Shown here one piece after another: positions 44,710-55,986 of a stretch of DNA of 64,000 nucleotides. Source of the DNA: Spinacia oleracea (taxonomy: Eukaryota; Streptophyta; Magnoliopsida; Caryophyllales; Amaranthaceae); contig NC_079492.1 of NCBI RefSeq assembly GCF_020520425.1, forward strand, positions 53,939,042 to 54,003,041, read 5' to 3'. How positions within the stretch are numbered: the stretch's first letter is position 1; each line of letters begins with the position of its first letter. A program made the position numbers and the translations under genes. Under the pieces are notes generated by a model that made no database searches, was not told the origin of the DNA, and worked only from the letters and a program-made list of their open reading frames with translations.

Positions 44710-46995
44710 ATGTTGGATTTTAGTAAAATGAACCGTGGAGAGATTATCTTATTAGGATGTGGATGTTGTGTATTGCTCACAATACATTTCACGATACAAC
44801 TTCTATCACAGCATCTGTTTTACTGGAAAACCCCTAAGGAGCAGAAGGCTATTATTGTCATTATCCTCATGGCTCCCATATATGCTGCTGTGTCTTTTGC
44901 GGGTCTGATGGATTTTCGTGGCAGCAAGGCATTTTTCATGTCTTTAGAATCGATCAAGGAATGTTACGAGGCTTTGGTAAGCTTCTTGCTTGTGTGGCTC
45001 CCTATCAATTATGTGATTTGTTAGCTGAGTTATCTCAACTGATTTAAAGCTAAACTTCCAACCAATTTTATGCAGGTTATTGCTAAGTTTATGGCATTGA
45101 TGTATAGTTACTTGAATATATCTATGAGCAAAAGTATTGTGCCCGATGAAATAAAAGGAAGAGAATTCCACCATTCATTTCCAATGACATTATTTCAGGT
45201 GAGTTTACATGCTAGCAGTTTACATGACTGCAAAAGTGTTTCTCAAGCCTAACAAATTGGTCCTGAGATCTTTTGGTTTTTTTTCTTCTGATTATTTATT
45301 TTGCACTTAGCAGGTATTCCGTACTAAGCAAGTGAACTGGGATATTGTTCTCTAAGCTAGCTTGTTCATGTTGTATTTTACGGGCCGTAATTTAGAATGC
45401 CGCATTACAATGTTATTCATAAGAATCACAAGTAAATAACATAGTTTCTACAGCGAAAATAATTGATTCACTTGTTGGATCTGGGTGGTCCAGTTTTTTT
45501 TGAAATACCCTCCGGCAGAGAACAGTTTTGTCATAGAAGAGAAGGGGAAAAAACAAAAAAGTATATAATGCTTCTAGACTGTACAAAGCTGTAAACCTGT
45601 TATTTCAAAATCTTGAACACATTAAAGATTGGTTCATTATATTGGAATACTCAGTATATGCTTGCTTCCTTGAAATGTCCATTTACATTATTATTTGACT
45701 TCTTTTTTGATATATATCAAGACTAGTACTACATCTTAGTGACTAATCCGAATTTCTTGTGGGTGTGACACTTCATACTTCAATAAGAACATACTACAGC
45801 ACTAAATGGTTACAGAAACTTAATTGTTACCGGTGGAAGGACTATAAAATACCTGTTGAAGGTAGATAGATTTTGCATTTGTTAAAAGTTGTATTCGCAG
45901 GATTTGGCTTTTATAGTTCTATGTATATTTAAATTTTTTAAGCTTATAATGTTACAACTAGAACACTTAAGTGATTTCATAAACTTAATAAGTTGGTTGC
46001 TAATTCTGATGCTGATCTGGATTGCTAATGCAGCCTCACACTGTACGCCTGGATCACCATACACTGAAGCTTCTGAAGCAGTGGACATGGCAGTTTGTCA
46101 TGATTCGCCCAGTATGCTCCCTCTTAATGATAGCATTACAACTTGTCGGGTGGTACACCAACACTATCAGCTGGATTTTTACCATCATCCTCAACGTTTC
46201 AGTATCACTGGCTCTATATTCTTTGGTGGCCTTTTACCATGTCTTTGCTAAGGAACTTGAACCACACAAGCCGCTGGTTAAGTTCTTGTGTGTTAAAGGC
46301 ATCGTCTTCTTTTGCTTTTGGCAGGTATTTCTTCATAAATCATGTTGACTGTTGGGTGTTGCGTACTTGCTTATTATATACTTCCTCCGTCCCGGAATAC
46401 TCGACCCGGTTTGACCGGCACAGAGTTTAAGGAACTTGAATTGACTTATTTAATTTAATAGGTAGTAGTTGATAGTAGGGTATTATTTTAATGAAGTTAG
46501 TGGGAGGTGGGTTAAGAGGTGGGGTTGGGGGAGAGTAGATGTTGAATTTTTAATTATTTTTTGTGTGGAGTAGGGGGTAGGTGGGTTAATAGGGATGGAG
46601 TGAGAAATAATATAATATTGTTAGAATATTTCCATTTTTAGAAACAGGTCCAGTATTAAGGGACGGCCCGATAAGGAAAACAGGTCAAGTATTCCGGGAC
46701 GGAGGGAGTAGTAGTTTATTCATTGTGTATATTAATCCTTGTACTAGTTCACTTCATTCAAGTGTTCATTTAATGTCTTTATTATTGGCAGGGTATTGTG
46801 CTTGAGATGTTGGTTGCGGCGGGGATTATTCGATCTCGTCGTGCCTGGTTGGATGTTGAACATATCGAGGAAGGAATCCAGAATGTGTTGGTGTGCTTAG
46901 AGATGGTTGTGTTTTCCGTTCTTCAACAGTATGCCTACAACGTCCAACCTTACAGTGGAGATGTTGGTAAATGGAAAGTGAAGAAGAATGACTAA
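44710..46995 (+). CDS. DUF300 family membrane protein (TMEM184/LAZ1-like)
   Basis: Four coding exons join in phase 0 with GT-AG borders: 44710-44976, 45076-45198, 46034-46324 and 46792-46995. They encode 294 residues. The protein is rich in membrane segments: EIILLGCGCCVLLTIHF, AIIVIILMAPIYAAVSFAG, VCSLLMIALQLVGWY, WIFTIILNVSVSLALYSLVAF and others. Family hallmarks are PEQKAIIVI-like and APIYA near the N-terminus, KFLCVKGIVFFCFWQG at exon 3/4, and HIEEGIQNVLVCLEM in exon 4. It fits the short plant DUF300 members (organic solute transporter alpha family). Relatives are found in endomembranes and vacuole; substrate unknown. The start is the first ATG 30 bp after the UTR intron. A MITE lies in intron 3. 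A possible AATAAA is at 47174. Confidence 0.93.
46381..46708. mobile_element. Stowaway-like MITE in intron 3 of the DUF300 gene
   Basis: The TIRs CTTCCTCCGTCCCGGAATAC and GTATTCCGGGACGGAGGGAG are nearly perfect inverted repeats. TA target duplications flank them (46379-46380, 46709-46710). Confidence 0.92.
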
Positions 46996-47925
46996 TGAGA
47001 ATAACCAACATATATGCAGATGAATTGTGGTTGTATGACCTGTATTTTGAGTTTTGAAGTGAGATACATATTGCTGATCATATGATATACTTTGTATAAC
47101 CTGTTGTTAAGTAATATGAATGAATGGGTAAATTAGTTTAGTTATCTTATGAACTACTACGTATGTATTAGACCAATAAAGATGCCTTAACAGATGTTAA
47201 AAGGCAGGAAATTAGTGAATGTTGTCAGGTACTGCTGCAATTTTTTTACAGGCCAGAGGCTTAGTAATTTTGAATTATGTGCTAGAGATTTATAAAATGA
47301 TTAAGAAGTTTGGATAACCAATTATCTTTGCCATAAAATGACCTTTGCACTTAGAACATATTAGGTGTATCCGAGTGTACCGTGCATTCTTTTACATGTT
47401 AGGAGAAAATGTGACAGGATGCACTGTGTAATTCACTTTGTACTTGGAAAGTTGAAAGTGTCACGGAGATTAAGAGTATCAAGATAGAATGATATCCTTG
47501 AAAATGTTGTTTAGAACCAAAGTACCAAACACAACCTGAGAATAAAATGGGAGTGAACTTCTTTTCCCGGGACAACCCAAAAAGGAAAGTGTGACATTCA
47601 CTTTAGCTGTCAAGGAAACAGGTACACAAATATCTCCTGTACAAATCATTGTGGGGGGTGAAAAAGGTTAAGAACATCCTTTTACAATGAGATCAAAGAA
47701 ACAACTACAACAATTTCCACAAGATGATATTGATTTTATTGACAACAATGGAGTGTAAACAGCACAAAGATGATAATTAGAAGCTTGATCAAGATGACAG
47801 CAAACTCAAGACCTATTAATATTTACGTCTGCGTCCTCTGCAACATGGAATTAGCAGGTGCCACAAACGTTGGCCGAACATTTGGCGCAGATACAAAGTA
47901 GTATGTGATGCACAACAGACGGGAT
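46996..47925. other. 3' regions between convergent genes
   Basis: Contains the 3' UTRs of the DUF300 gene (AATAAA at 47174-47179) and of the TatD gene. No further gene is seen. Confidence 0.6.
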
Positions 47926-50900
47926 TTAGCCTTCCACTGATTGCTCCGGAACAGTTCCTGCAGCAGCATTATCTACAAAACATAAGTTGCCACTTATATT
48001 TAGATAATCACAGATTCACAGTGTCACATCCAAAGAGCATTGAGAAAAAAATTTCCTTACCAGAACAAGATAATGAACTAGATGATGAGATGGAAAGGGT
48101 TAGCTCAATATTTCAATCAGATATTCCTAGTGTATTTTCTATCCAAGTAACTAAAAGTGCTTCCTCCATCTGCAATTAGTTGTCACATTGCTCGAACCCT
48201 ACATAACAAAAGATATGATATAAATTAACAACAAAAGCTAGTGTAATAGTTGGATCATTTCCACACGTCAGTCAATTTAGTAACAGTATTCCAGGAAAGT
48301 CAATAACAAACTATTCTAGGTTACGGATCTTTTACTGAGTATTCCAAAATATTTATTATGTAATGTGACAGACTGAATGTCAACTCGGGTAGGAGATAGC
48401 ATTCATCATCATCATCATTATCATTACCCCATTGCCTCAAAGAGGCTCCCACAAGAAGCGGGGTAAGGGGAGGTCGGACGTACACAACCTTACCCCTGCA
48501 ATTGCAGAGAGGTTGTTTCCGATTGACCTCGGGTAGGAGAGAGCATATTATATAATTAGTTGTCACATTGCTCGAACCCTACATAACAAAAGATATGATA
48601 TAACTTAACAACAAAAGCTAGTGTAATAGTTGGATCATTTCCACACGTCAGTCAATTTAGTAACAGTATTCCAGGAAAGTCAATAACAAACTATTCTAGG
48701 TTACGGATCTTTTACTGAGTATTCCAAAATATTTATTATGTAATGTGACAGACTGAATGTCAACTCGGGTAGGAGATAGCATTCATCATCATTATCATTA
48801 CCCCATTGCCTCAAAGAGGCTCCCACAAGAAGCGGGGTAAGGGGGGGTCGGACGTACACAACCTTACCCCTGCAATTGCAGAGAGGTTGTTTCCGATTGA
48901 CCTCGGGTAGGAGAGAGCATATTATATAATATGATCGGCGTCTCTAATGCATTAAGCTCAACATAAAAACTTGCTACCATACTCAACAAACTTCCAATAT
49001 AGCATTTGAATTTAACATATAGATGAGCATTTTCACATCAACTCAGCTTCATCTCACCTTCTGTAGTTATGGCCTATAGACTATAACTACAAAATACTCA
49101 CATATTTAATCTCATGGCTAATGTAAAAATTGCAAGGCAGAGTTTCTTAGAACCTTCAAGGCCACTGCATATATCCTTGTACTCAATGAGATTGGTTCGA
49201 GCTTAAATGGGAGCGAAGCAAACAAAAAAAAATGGAGGAAGGAAAGCAATATATTTTAGATGCGTGGCATGCCCCCCACATTTTCAGGGAACATCTTTTA
49301 GATGATACTTATTACTTATCAGGTATTGGACATCAAACAAGAGGATAGAAGGGGATATGGTTTAAGGGGGAGGGGGGGGGGGGGGTGGAAAGTAGCAACT
49401 GGAGTTAAAATTATTTCTCAATCACTAGATACATCATGTCAATTTGGCAAATTTGTAAATTAGTTGATTGGCCTCAATCAAATTTATAAAATACAAAAAT
49501 ATACTGATCATTGTAAGTGAAGGAGATTAGGAGAATTTATGCTTACAAAACGATAATTTGATATTCTTCTGAGCTTGATGAGTTCGAATCTCGAATCTCA
49601 AATCTCTAAATGTCAATAAAGACCTTAATATATGAGAACATGAGTACATAGAGGTATGATAATCCATATTAACAGTAGGATACCACTGATATTTTCCTAA
49701 TTGAAAAGGAAATCAGCTGAGAAATACAGCATATTTCAGGCTGGACAATATCTGTGGGCTTGGTGCAGGGAATTAAAGGTGCTCACTATAGTCAAAATTT
49801 ATTCAAGTTCCAAAACGGTATAAACCAGTTCAGAAAGAAATTTAGGGTAAAACAACTTACGTGTGCAGTGTGCTCAGTGGAGCATATAAAAGGTGTTGAC
49901 TGGACAGCATTAACCTTTAATCGATGTTTCTTGATCCCAATCAGACATAGTTTGATTGTTTGAACATCAAGAATATTGGAAACTCTCTATACATGCATCC
50001 TCAGGGTCAGTAAGGCCTTCAGTTTACTAAACTGTCGTCATTCCAACGTGTTTCAGGAATGATACAAGTTCTCTTACTAATACATGTTTTGTTTATAGAA
50101 ATTATACACCAATACACCATTTGCTCGCAGAGATGACAGACAGGACTCAGTAGTATAGATGATAGAAATTGAAAAATATTATAGGTATATTCTCAGAACA
50201 GATACAAGCAAAAGAATACACTAACCTTCTTGGGATATTTTAGACCCTTCATAAGTGAACAAGCGAATTGCATTTGAGTAGCTTATTCCGGCAAGTTCCT
50301 CTTCAGTCATCTCAAGCAGGGAGGCCACATAGGCCAGTACATTATGAATATTAGCCGGATGATTCAACATTTCCTTGGACAATTCTGGTACTTCTTTCTC
50401 GACTTCTGACAAGTCACTGTGAGCCCTCAAATATGGATTCTCTCCTAATGCCTGAAGTTCAGGAGTAAGAGAAGGATCACCTTCTACCAAGAATAAATCA
50501 CCCAACTTCGAATTAGGCAGAGCATCTGGTGCATCAGTCTCGAGCAGGATTCTATCAGAAGGCACCGCCTTCAGCATCTTCCTTGCCTTTTGTGATTTCA
50601 TTGACATAAGAAATCCAGAGAATGAAAAATAAGCACCAAGCCTTGCTAATTCAGGAACCATCTCAGCAGATCCTAAGTAAGAATGAAGAATTACACCATC
50701 AGGAAAAGGCCCAGTTGCCTTCATTACATCAAGAAGGTCACCAAAGGCACGGACACAATGGACAGATGCTGGCCTTCTCAGCTCTTTCGCTAATTCCAGC
50801 TGTTTCTTGAAAACTTCAACCTGAACATCAAAATCAATTTGTTTCCCCCGTGACCCTTTGTCTAAACCAATCTCCCCAACAGCTGCAGAAGGTGTAGAAT

Positions 50901-51150
50901 CAAAAAACTGTCTCAAAATGGTAAACCAGCCCGCCGTCCTCTCAGGAACAAACCATGGATGAACACCAAAACAAGGAACAACAGATGGATAAGACTCACT
51001 CATCTGCTTGACCAAATGCCAGTCTTTTTCTGAAACCCCATTAACCGCAAAATGAGCAATCCCAGAATCAAGAGATGAACTGATTAATCGTGGGGCTAGG
51101 CTAAAAATTCTCGGGTCTTGAAGGTGACAGTGAGCATCAAAGAGTTTCAT
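47926..51150 (-). CDS. TatD-family metal-dependent nuclease/hydrolase
   Basis: The main exon runs 51150-50226 from ATG. The TIM-barrel metal sites are all present: DAHCH (H7, H9), GEIGLD (E93), VHC (H131), LHSYLG (H156) and ETDAPD (D206); FGVHPW is at 61-66. The family hydrolyses DNA 3' ends in bacteria and yeast; plant roles are poorly known. Read straight through, the protein is 309 residues, ending SQEG at 50221. However, a donor (GAAG|GTTAGT) and an acceptor (TTTTGTAG) before an exon at 47972-47926 (DNAAAGTVPEQSVEG, stop) join in phase to 323 residues. I favour the spliced form; intron about 2.25 kb. A 5' UTR intron with donor GATCAG|GTAATC near 51717 is likely. Confidence 0.92.
48175..48931. 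repeat. 380-bp tandem duplication in TatD intron, SINE-like core
   Basis: The block beginning ATTAGTTGTCACATTGCTCG at 48175 repeats at 48555 and is nearly identical, apart from a shorter CAT run in the second copy. Each contains GCGGGGTAAGGGG, GTCGGACGTACACAACC, TTACCCCTGCAATTGCAGAG and AGGTTGTTTCCGATTGACC, which resembles plant Au-type SINEs. The SINE assignment is from memory and less certain than the duplication. Confidence 0.85.
48932..50225 (-). other. Remaining TatD intron
   Basis: Noncoding. Contains an uninterrupted run of 14 G at 49372-49385 in a GGGGGAGGGG context, able to form G-quadruplex-type structure. Nothing else is recognised. Confidence 0.5.
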
Positions 51151-51827
51151 TGCCTCCCTTTAACTCTAACAACCTAATTTCAGATAACTACACTTTTCTT
51201 TTAATAGTGGAACTTCAAATTCTATCCAGTCAAAGCAACCAAGCTGGGGAAACTTGCTATCACACTGCCAATATCAAATCCAAGTGAGCCCATAAATACA
51301 TCGTAATGAACTAATGATGCACAACTACTGGTCAGAATATCGAAAATTAAACTAGTTTTATGCAAACATCTACAATGAATAGGTTATCAACATAGCATGA
51401 TCAGTCCGTTAAAATCTCAAGGGATTTTAACTTTAAGAATCTAGGATCGAATCCGGTATACATCACTGCCCTTTGTGACAATTTCTATAAACCAAAAGAT
51501 AATCTACAATGTACATACATCAACCTATTTTCTGAAATTCAACAATTAGTAGGATACCTGATTCTATCACATATATAAAACATAAAACCAAAACCCAATT
51601 CAGTCTTTGAATTTCTAGACTGGATTATCAGATAAATTCTCTATCGCAATCCTACTAAATTAAAATGATAAGTAAAGAATTTACAGGAAAACGAAGAAGT
51701 AATTTGAGTTGGATTACCTGATCAAACAAATTTTTATCGAGAGTGAACCCTAATTTCGCAGTCTCCTCCGGTTCGCGGTGGTGAGTGGTGACTGCTTTTA
51801 TCAGAATAACGAAATGTATCGAGAAAC
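51151..51827 (-). other. TatD 5' UTR and promoter region
   Basis: It includes a likely UTR exon with donor near 51717. Its 5' part reaches close to the tRNA-Asp gene, so the two transcription units are very near one another or overlap. Confidence 0.5.
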
Positions 51828-51833
51828 AAAAAA
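51828..51833 (-). terminator. RNA polymerase III terminator of tRNA-Asp
   Basis: A run of six T on the minus strand, 6 bp after the tRNA 3' end. Confidence 0.85.
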
Positions 51834-51839
51834 TAACAA

Positions 51840-51911
51840 CGCCGTTGCCGGGGATCGAACCCGGGTCACCCGCGTGACAGGCGGGAATTCTTACCACTAT
51901 ACTACAACGAC
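51840..51911 (-). tRNA. tRNA-Asp (GTC)
   Basis: The 72-nt gene starts GTCGTTGTAGTATAGTGG, with the acceptor stem paired to CAACGGC and a G discriminator. The anticodon loop CCTGTCACG gives GTC. The B box GGTTCGATCCC is intact. No intron. CCA is not encoded, as normal for eukaryotic nuclear tRNA genes. It carries the pol III boxes and a terminator, so it looks functional. Confidence 0.97.
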
Positions 51912-52221
51912 TTGCTTGCTTAACATAATTTATAAATTAATGTCGTGTTTGTATCAAGTTTAGTCACTCAATACTTTTTGTATTCTGATTTGATATCTCG
52001 TCGTTATTCACGGAAAATTCGCATATCACCACCGGCTTATAGTGACTTCGTAAATTACTACTTATTTTGTAAAAAGTTGTCAATCACTACGTACTACATA
52101 AAATAGTTCTAAAATAGTTCAGAAATCATAATTGGTTTATGACCACCTAAATTAACTGTATCTGAATCTCTGTTATTAATCTTATGCTGCTGTTAGTAAT
52201 TGTTATTGTAATAATAGGACA
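51912..52221. other. Intergenic DNA
   Basis: AT-rich, with nothing recognised, between the tRNA gene and the copia-B LTR. Confidence 0.5.
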
Positions 52222-52911
52222 TGTTATGAATTAATGCCTTATGAATTAATGCCGTATTAATTCAATAAATATCGAAATTTTTTTATTTGTTATTTTCTTG
52301 TTGGGCAATATATGAAGAACAATAAATACTAAAATAAAGAACACCAAATTTATAGTGGTTCACTCATAAATGAGCTACATACACTCTTGGGGAGGGGGAT
52401 TAATACTTGTATTAATCACTTCAAACTATGAGGAGGTATTACAAGTAGAAATGGTGTGGGAATGAGTTTAGATCTACTTTCTCTCTCTAACTCTCTTGTG
52501 TTTTTTTGTTTCTTTCACTACAAAACTCACCATACTATCAGAAATAGGTTTAAGTTGATACATATAGTACAAAGAAGAAATTAAATCAATGGAGTAGAAA
52601 AGGCCACGTAGCCCAAACAAAAGGCGAGAAAAGATCCCGTTTTGTTGTGTGCGCGCACAACCCTGTTGTGTGGGCTCACAACCCTGCTCTGGGAGCGCAA
52701 AATTCTGTTGTGGGGGAGCACAAAATAGGCAGAGACCTTCCAGGAACTCATGTGAAGTTTGTGCGTGCACACGCCTTTAGGCTGTGCGTGCGCACGGTAT
52801 AGAAGAAGCAAACTGTTTCATTTCTTTTCTTCCTTCAATTCCTCTTTGCATAATTAGTAAACTCAACTATATTAATGCTACATTAAGGATTTAATTCACC
52901 TAATCATAACA
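52222..52911 (-). mobile_element. 3' LTR of copia-B (690 bp)
   Basis: In element orientation it begins TGTTATGATTAGG and ends AATTCATAACA. The bases before it on the plus strand are GGACA, the candidate target duplication. The short ORFs at 52474-52811 are inside it and are not genes. Confidence 0.8.
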
Positions 52912-52999
52912 ACTCTCCACCTTGAATTCAATCCTTCACACTCCTCAACCTTGAGTAATACACAACAAGCTTTCCCCCTCCAACATGTCTCCTTGGGGC

Positions 53000-53933
53000 T
53001 CACTTCGAGAATGGAGTAAGACCAACTAAGTCCACACACAAAGTGAACTTAGTGGTTGGCAATGGCTTTGTCAACATGTCCGCGATATTGTCCTCCGTAT
53101 CAATATTCTCCAAGACTAAGCTCTTTTTCCTTAGCTCGTCTAGAACGAAATTGTACTTCACATCAATGTGTTTTGTTCTCTTGTAGAATGTATTTTGGTT
53201 CTTTGACAAATGAATTGTATTTTGACTATCACAAAACACACAAACCAACTTTAAACTTGGACTAACCTCTCTTACAAGACCATTTAGCCACTTTACCTCT
53301 TTGAATGCCTCGGTAACCGCATGAACTTGGCTTCCGTAGTTGAAAGTGCTACAACATCTTGTAGCGACGATTGCCAACTTACTGCCGTACCTCCCAAGGT
53401 AAACACATACCCCGAAGTCGATTTTCGATCATCCATATCACCTCCATAATCTGAATCATAAAAGCCTTCAAGTATGTTTGCATCTCTTCCAAACTCAAGA
53501 AAAACGTCTGAGGTACCCTTCAAATACCTCGACAACCACTTCACGACTTCCTAATGAAGTTTTCCCGGATTCGCCATAAAGAGACTCACCATGCTCACGA
53601 CATGAGAATTATCCGGCCTAGAACACACCATGGCATACATCACACTAGTATATGATGTGAGCCATAGCTTCCTCTTCTTCTATTGATTGAGGACTAAGCT
53701 GGTTTGATAACTTAAATTGAGCACTTATTGGAGTACACACGGGTTTTGCATGCATCATGGAGAAGCGCTCAAGCACTTTCTCTATGTACCTCCTTTGACT
53801 AAGGTACAATAACCCCAAGCTCCTATCTCTCTTGATCTCCATGCCAAAAATCTTCTTGGCTTCTCCAAGATCTTTATATCAAACTCACTTTCTAGCAACT
53901 TTTTCAAGTTGTCAATCTCAATCAAGTGCTTAC
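53000..53933 (-). pseudogene. Decayed copia-B pol (reverse transcriptase end and RNase H)
   Basis: Minus-strand blocks read in order: end of reverse transcriptase (LLESEFDIK, GEAKKIFGMEIKRDRSLG, YIEKVLERFSM), then RNase H (WLSRYLKGTSDVFLEFG, GFYDSDYGGDMDDRKSTSG, ALSTTEAKF, then KRTKHIDVKYNFVLDEL and DMLTKPLP). The frame is broken: one base is lost near 53872 between DIK and GEAKK, and at least one break follows near 53640 and another near 53320. The last frame stops at 53000. Clearly a different lineage from copia-A. Confidence 0.88.
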
Positions 53934-54763
53934 TGTAGGAACAATGACTAGTAATGAACGAATAACCTTATCTTTAACCAAGTCGTGGCGTGTATGAACA
54001 CTGCCCTAAAGTTGAATTTTTCCCGTTACGTACACACGACCTCTTGACAATCAACCTCCAGGGTTACACGACATCTATCTCGTTGGTGTAGTACAAAAAG
54101 ATAGATTGAAAACGAGATTGAACGTTGCCCAAAAACGAACCAGAGAGTATGTGTTTGAGAGGAAAATTTTCGGAGAGGAGTTAAGTTTCTGTGTCTTTTT
54201 TGTGAAAGAGGAAGGCACAATAAATAATGGAAAGCTGAAGAATTATTTCAGGAAGGAAATAAATTAGGTAATCAATTAGAATCAATCAATGACTCAATTT
54301 CCGGAATAAAATCTGTAACCGTTATGGAAAATATTCGGTTACCAAAATAGCCGTTACACAGGACTGATCGGCGGTAAAAAGGGCCCCACCCACACCCGCG
54401 AACGCGCCGCTCGCCCGAGCCCGAGCCCGGCCCGGCCCGGAATCAATGACTCAATTTCCGGAATAAAATCTGTAACCGTTATGGAAAATATTCGGTTACC
54501 AAAATAGCCTTTACACAGGACTGATCGGCGGTAAAAAGGGCCCCACCTACACCCGCGAACGCGCCGCTCGCCCGAGCCCGAGCCCGGCCCAGCCCGGCCC
54601 GCGCGCGCGCGTGTGCGGTGGCCTAGAGCCTCCTCTCAAGTCTTCTAACAAACCTATTAATGAAGTGTGGATATATAAAGTGGGTAATACTCTTGTTTTT
54701 TGTCAATGTGGGACAAGCACAATTTTCATTCTTTTGAAGCAAAAACTACCTATATTTCCAACA
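53934..54763 (-). mobile_element. 3' LTR of copia-C (~830 bp)
   Basis: In element orientation it begins TGTTGGAAATATAGG and ends TTGTTCCTACA; the ends are near-inverted repeats. The left boundary falls exactly where the copia-B pol reading stops. A minus-strand TATA-like TTTATATAT lies near 54670. Confidence 0.75.
54284..54597. repeat. 157-bp tandem duplication in copia-C LTR
   Basis: A block starting AATCAATGACTCAATTTCCG and ending in CGCCCGAGCCCGAGCCCGGC-type sequence occurs twice (54284, 54441) with only a few differences. The second half of each copy is very GC-rich. Confidence 0.92.
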
Positions 54764-55311
54764 ATCCCCCACATGATTCAAAAGAACAGGAAAAACTAGA
54801 AAGGAACGTTTTGGGCAACGGAGACTTTTGTTTTGAAAGTGTCAATGTCTTTTGGACTTGAATTAACACCCAACGCATACAAAAATATCTTACATTCGTT
54901 TTAGGTAGATTTCTCTTTGAACCTATCACGAAGTTAGTAAACTACTTTTGCGCGTTTCAACTTTTCTCAAATCAAGACTCGTTTTCGCAATTTGTAATTT
55001 TTAGTGCCCCACAAAATACCCGGATTTTCATGAATGCTCTAGTGGTCCAAGCCTTAAGGACTCTCATAGGGGATTGGGCGTAACCCCCACATTCACATAG
55101 GTAAGATCATCAAGTTTGTACTGTCACAAACCACCTTCACAAGGCTATGAACTTATTAAGAGCCTTAGCTCAACCTTACGCATATGACAGTTAGAAAAAT
55201 ACTACATCACTTTTATTATTAGGAATGGTAGTAGTAACAAACATGAGTTCTTTTGTGATTTCGTTTGACCCATTGAATTTAGATAATTCTAAGATGGGTG
55301 TCCACCACAAT
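54764..55311 (-). other. copia-C untranslated region between pol and LTR
   Basis: No ORF is conserved. It separates the RNase H stop codon from the purine tract. Confidence 0.6.
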
Positions 55312-55986
55312 TTACTCCACAATAGGCTTTAAACCCATTCCTTGTGCTGACTCAAGCACCATTTTTCTACAAAGGCCTTTGGTGAGAGGATCTGCAATAT
55401 TCCTCTCGGACTTTACATACTCGAGTGATATTACATTTTTTCTGATCAGATCTCTAACTATAGCATGCCTTAAGCGAATATGCCTTCTCTTTCCATTATA
55501 GGCTTGATTTTTCGCTACCCCAATTGCAGCTTGTGAGTCACAATGCATTGAAACTGATGGAGCTGGTTTCCCCCACAATGGAATATCAGCAAGCAAACTC
55601 CTTATCCATTCAGCTTCCCGTCCTGCCAATTCTAAAGCAATAAACTCAGATTCCATAGTAGATTTGGCAATGCAAGTTTGTTTAGATGATTTCCATGATA
55701 TAGCTCCTCCAGCAAGAGTAAAAACATAGCCACTAGTAGATTGAATTTCATCACTATCCGACACCCAATTGGCATCACAATATCCCTCAAGAACACAAGG
55801 TGCTCTATGATAATGTAAACCCCAATTGATAGTGCCTTTCAAATACTTCAATAATCTAATCAATGCATTCCAGTGATCTTGATTAGGATTATGAGTATAT
55901 CTACTCAATCTACTAACCGCATATGCTATATCAGGTCTAGTATAGTTCATCAAAAACATCAAACTTCCAATAATCTTGGCATATTG
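55312..55986 (-). pseudogene. copia-C RNase H / end of pol, truncated
   Basis: The open frame of 216 codons (from 55962) is continuous with the coding sequence up to the copia-A border. Motifs are [70 protein letters not shown] and [14 protein letters not shown]. The RNase H reads intact, but the rest of pol lies beyond the copia-A insertion and outside the window, so the element as seen is broken. Confidence 0.9.

Larger units (their letters stand above)
52222..53933 (-). mobile_element. copia-B, 3' part, minus strand
   Basis: Its 3' LTR (52222-52911) has inverted ends TGTTATGA / TCATAACA. In element orientation it is preceded by a purine tract (AAGGTGGAGAG, 52912-52925 region) and a decayed pol. 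It is interrupted at 53933 by copia-C. Confidence 0.85.
53934..55986 (-). mobile_element. copia-C, 3' part, inserted in copia-B
   Basis: Its LTR lies at 53934-54763 and the adjoining internal part at 54764-55986. In element orientation a purine tract (CATGTGGGGGATTG) precedes the LTR. It is interrupted at 55987 by copia-A copy 3. Confidence 0.8.

Noticed and set aside
49372..49385. Run of 14 G as a regulatory quadruplex
   Set aside because: It lies deep in an intron. Homopolymer runs are common and often length-variable or mis-assembled. Noted only in the intron entry.
50622..50810. Plus-strand ORF inside the TatD gene
   Set aside because: Antisense shadow of the TatD coding exon.
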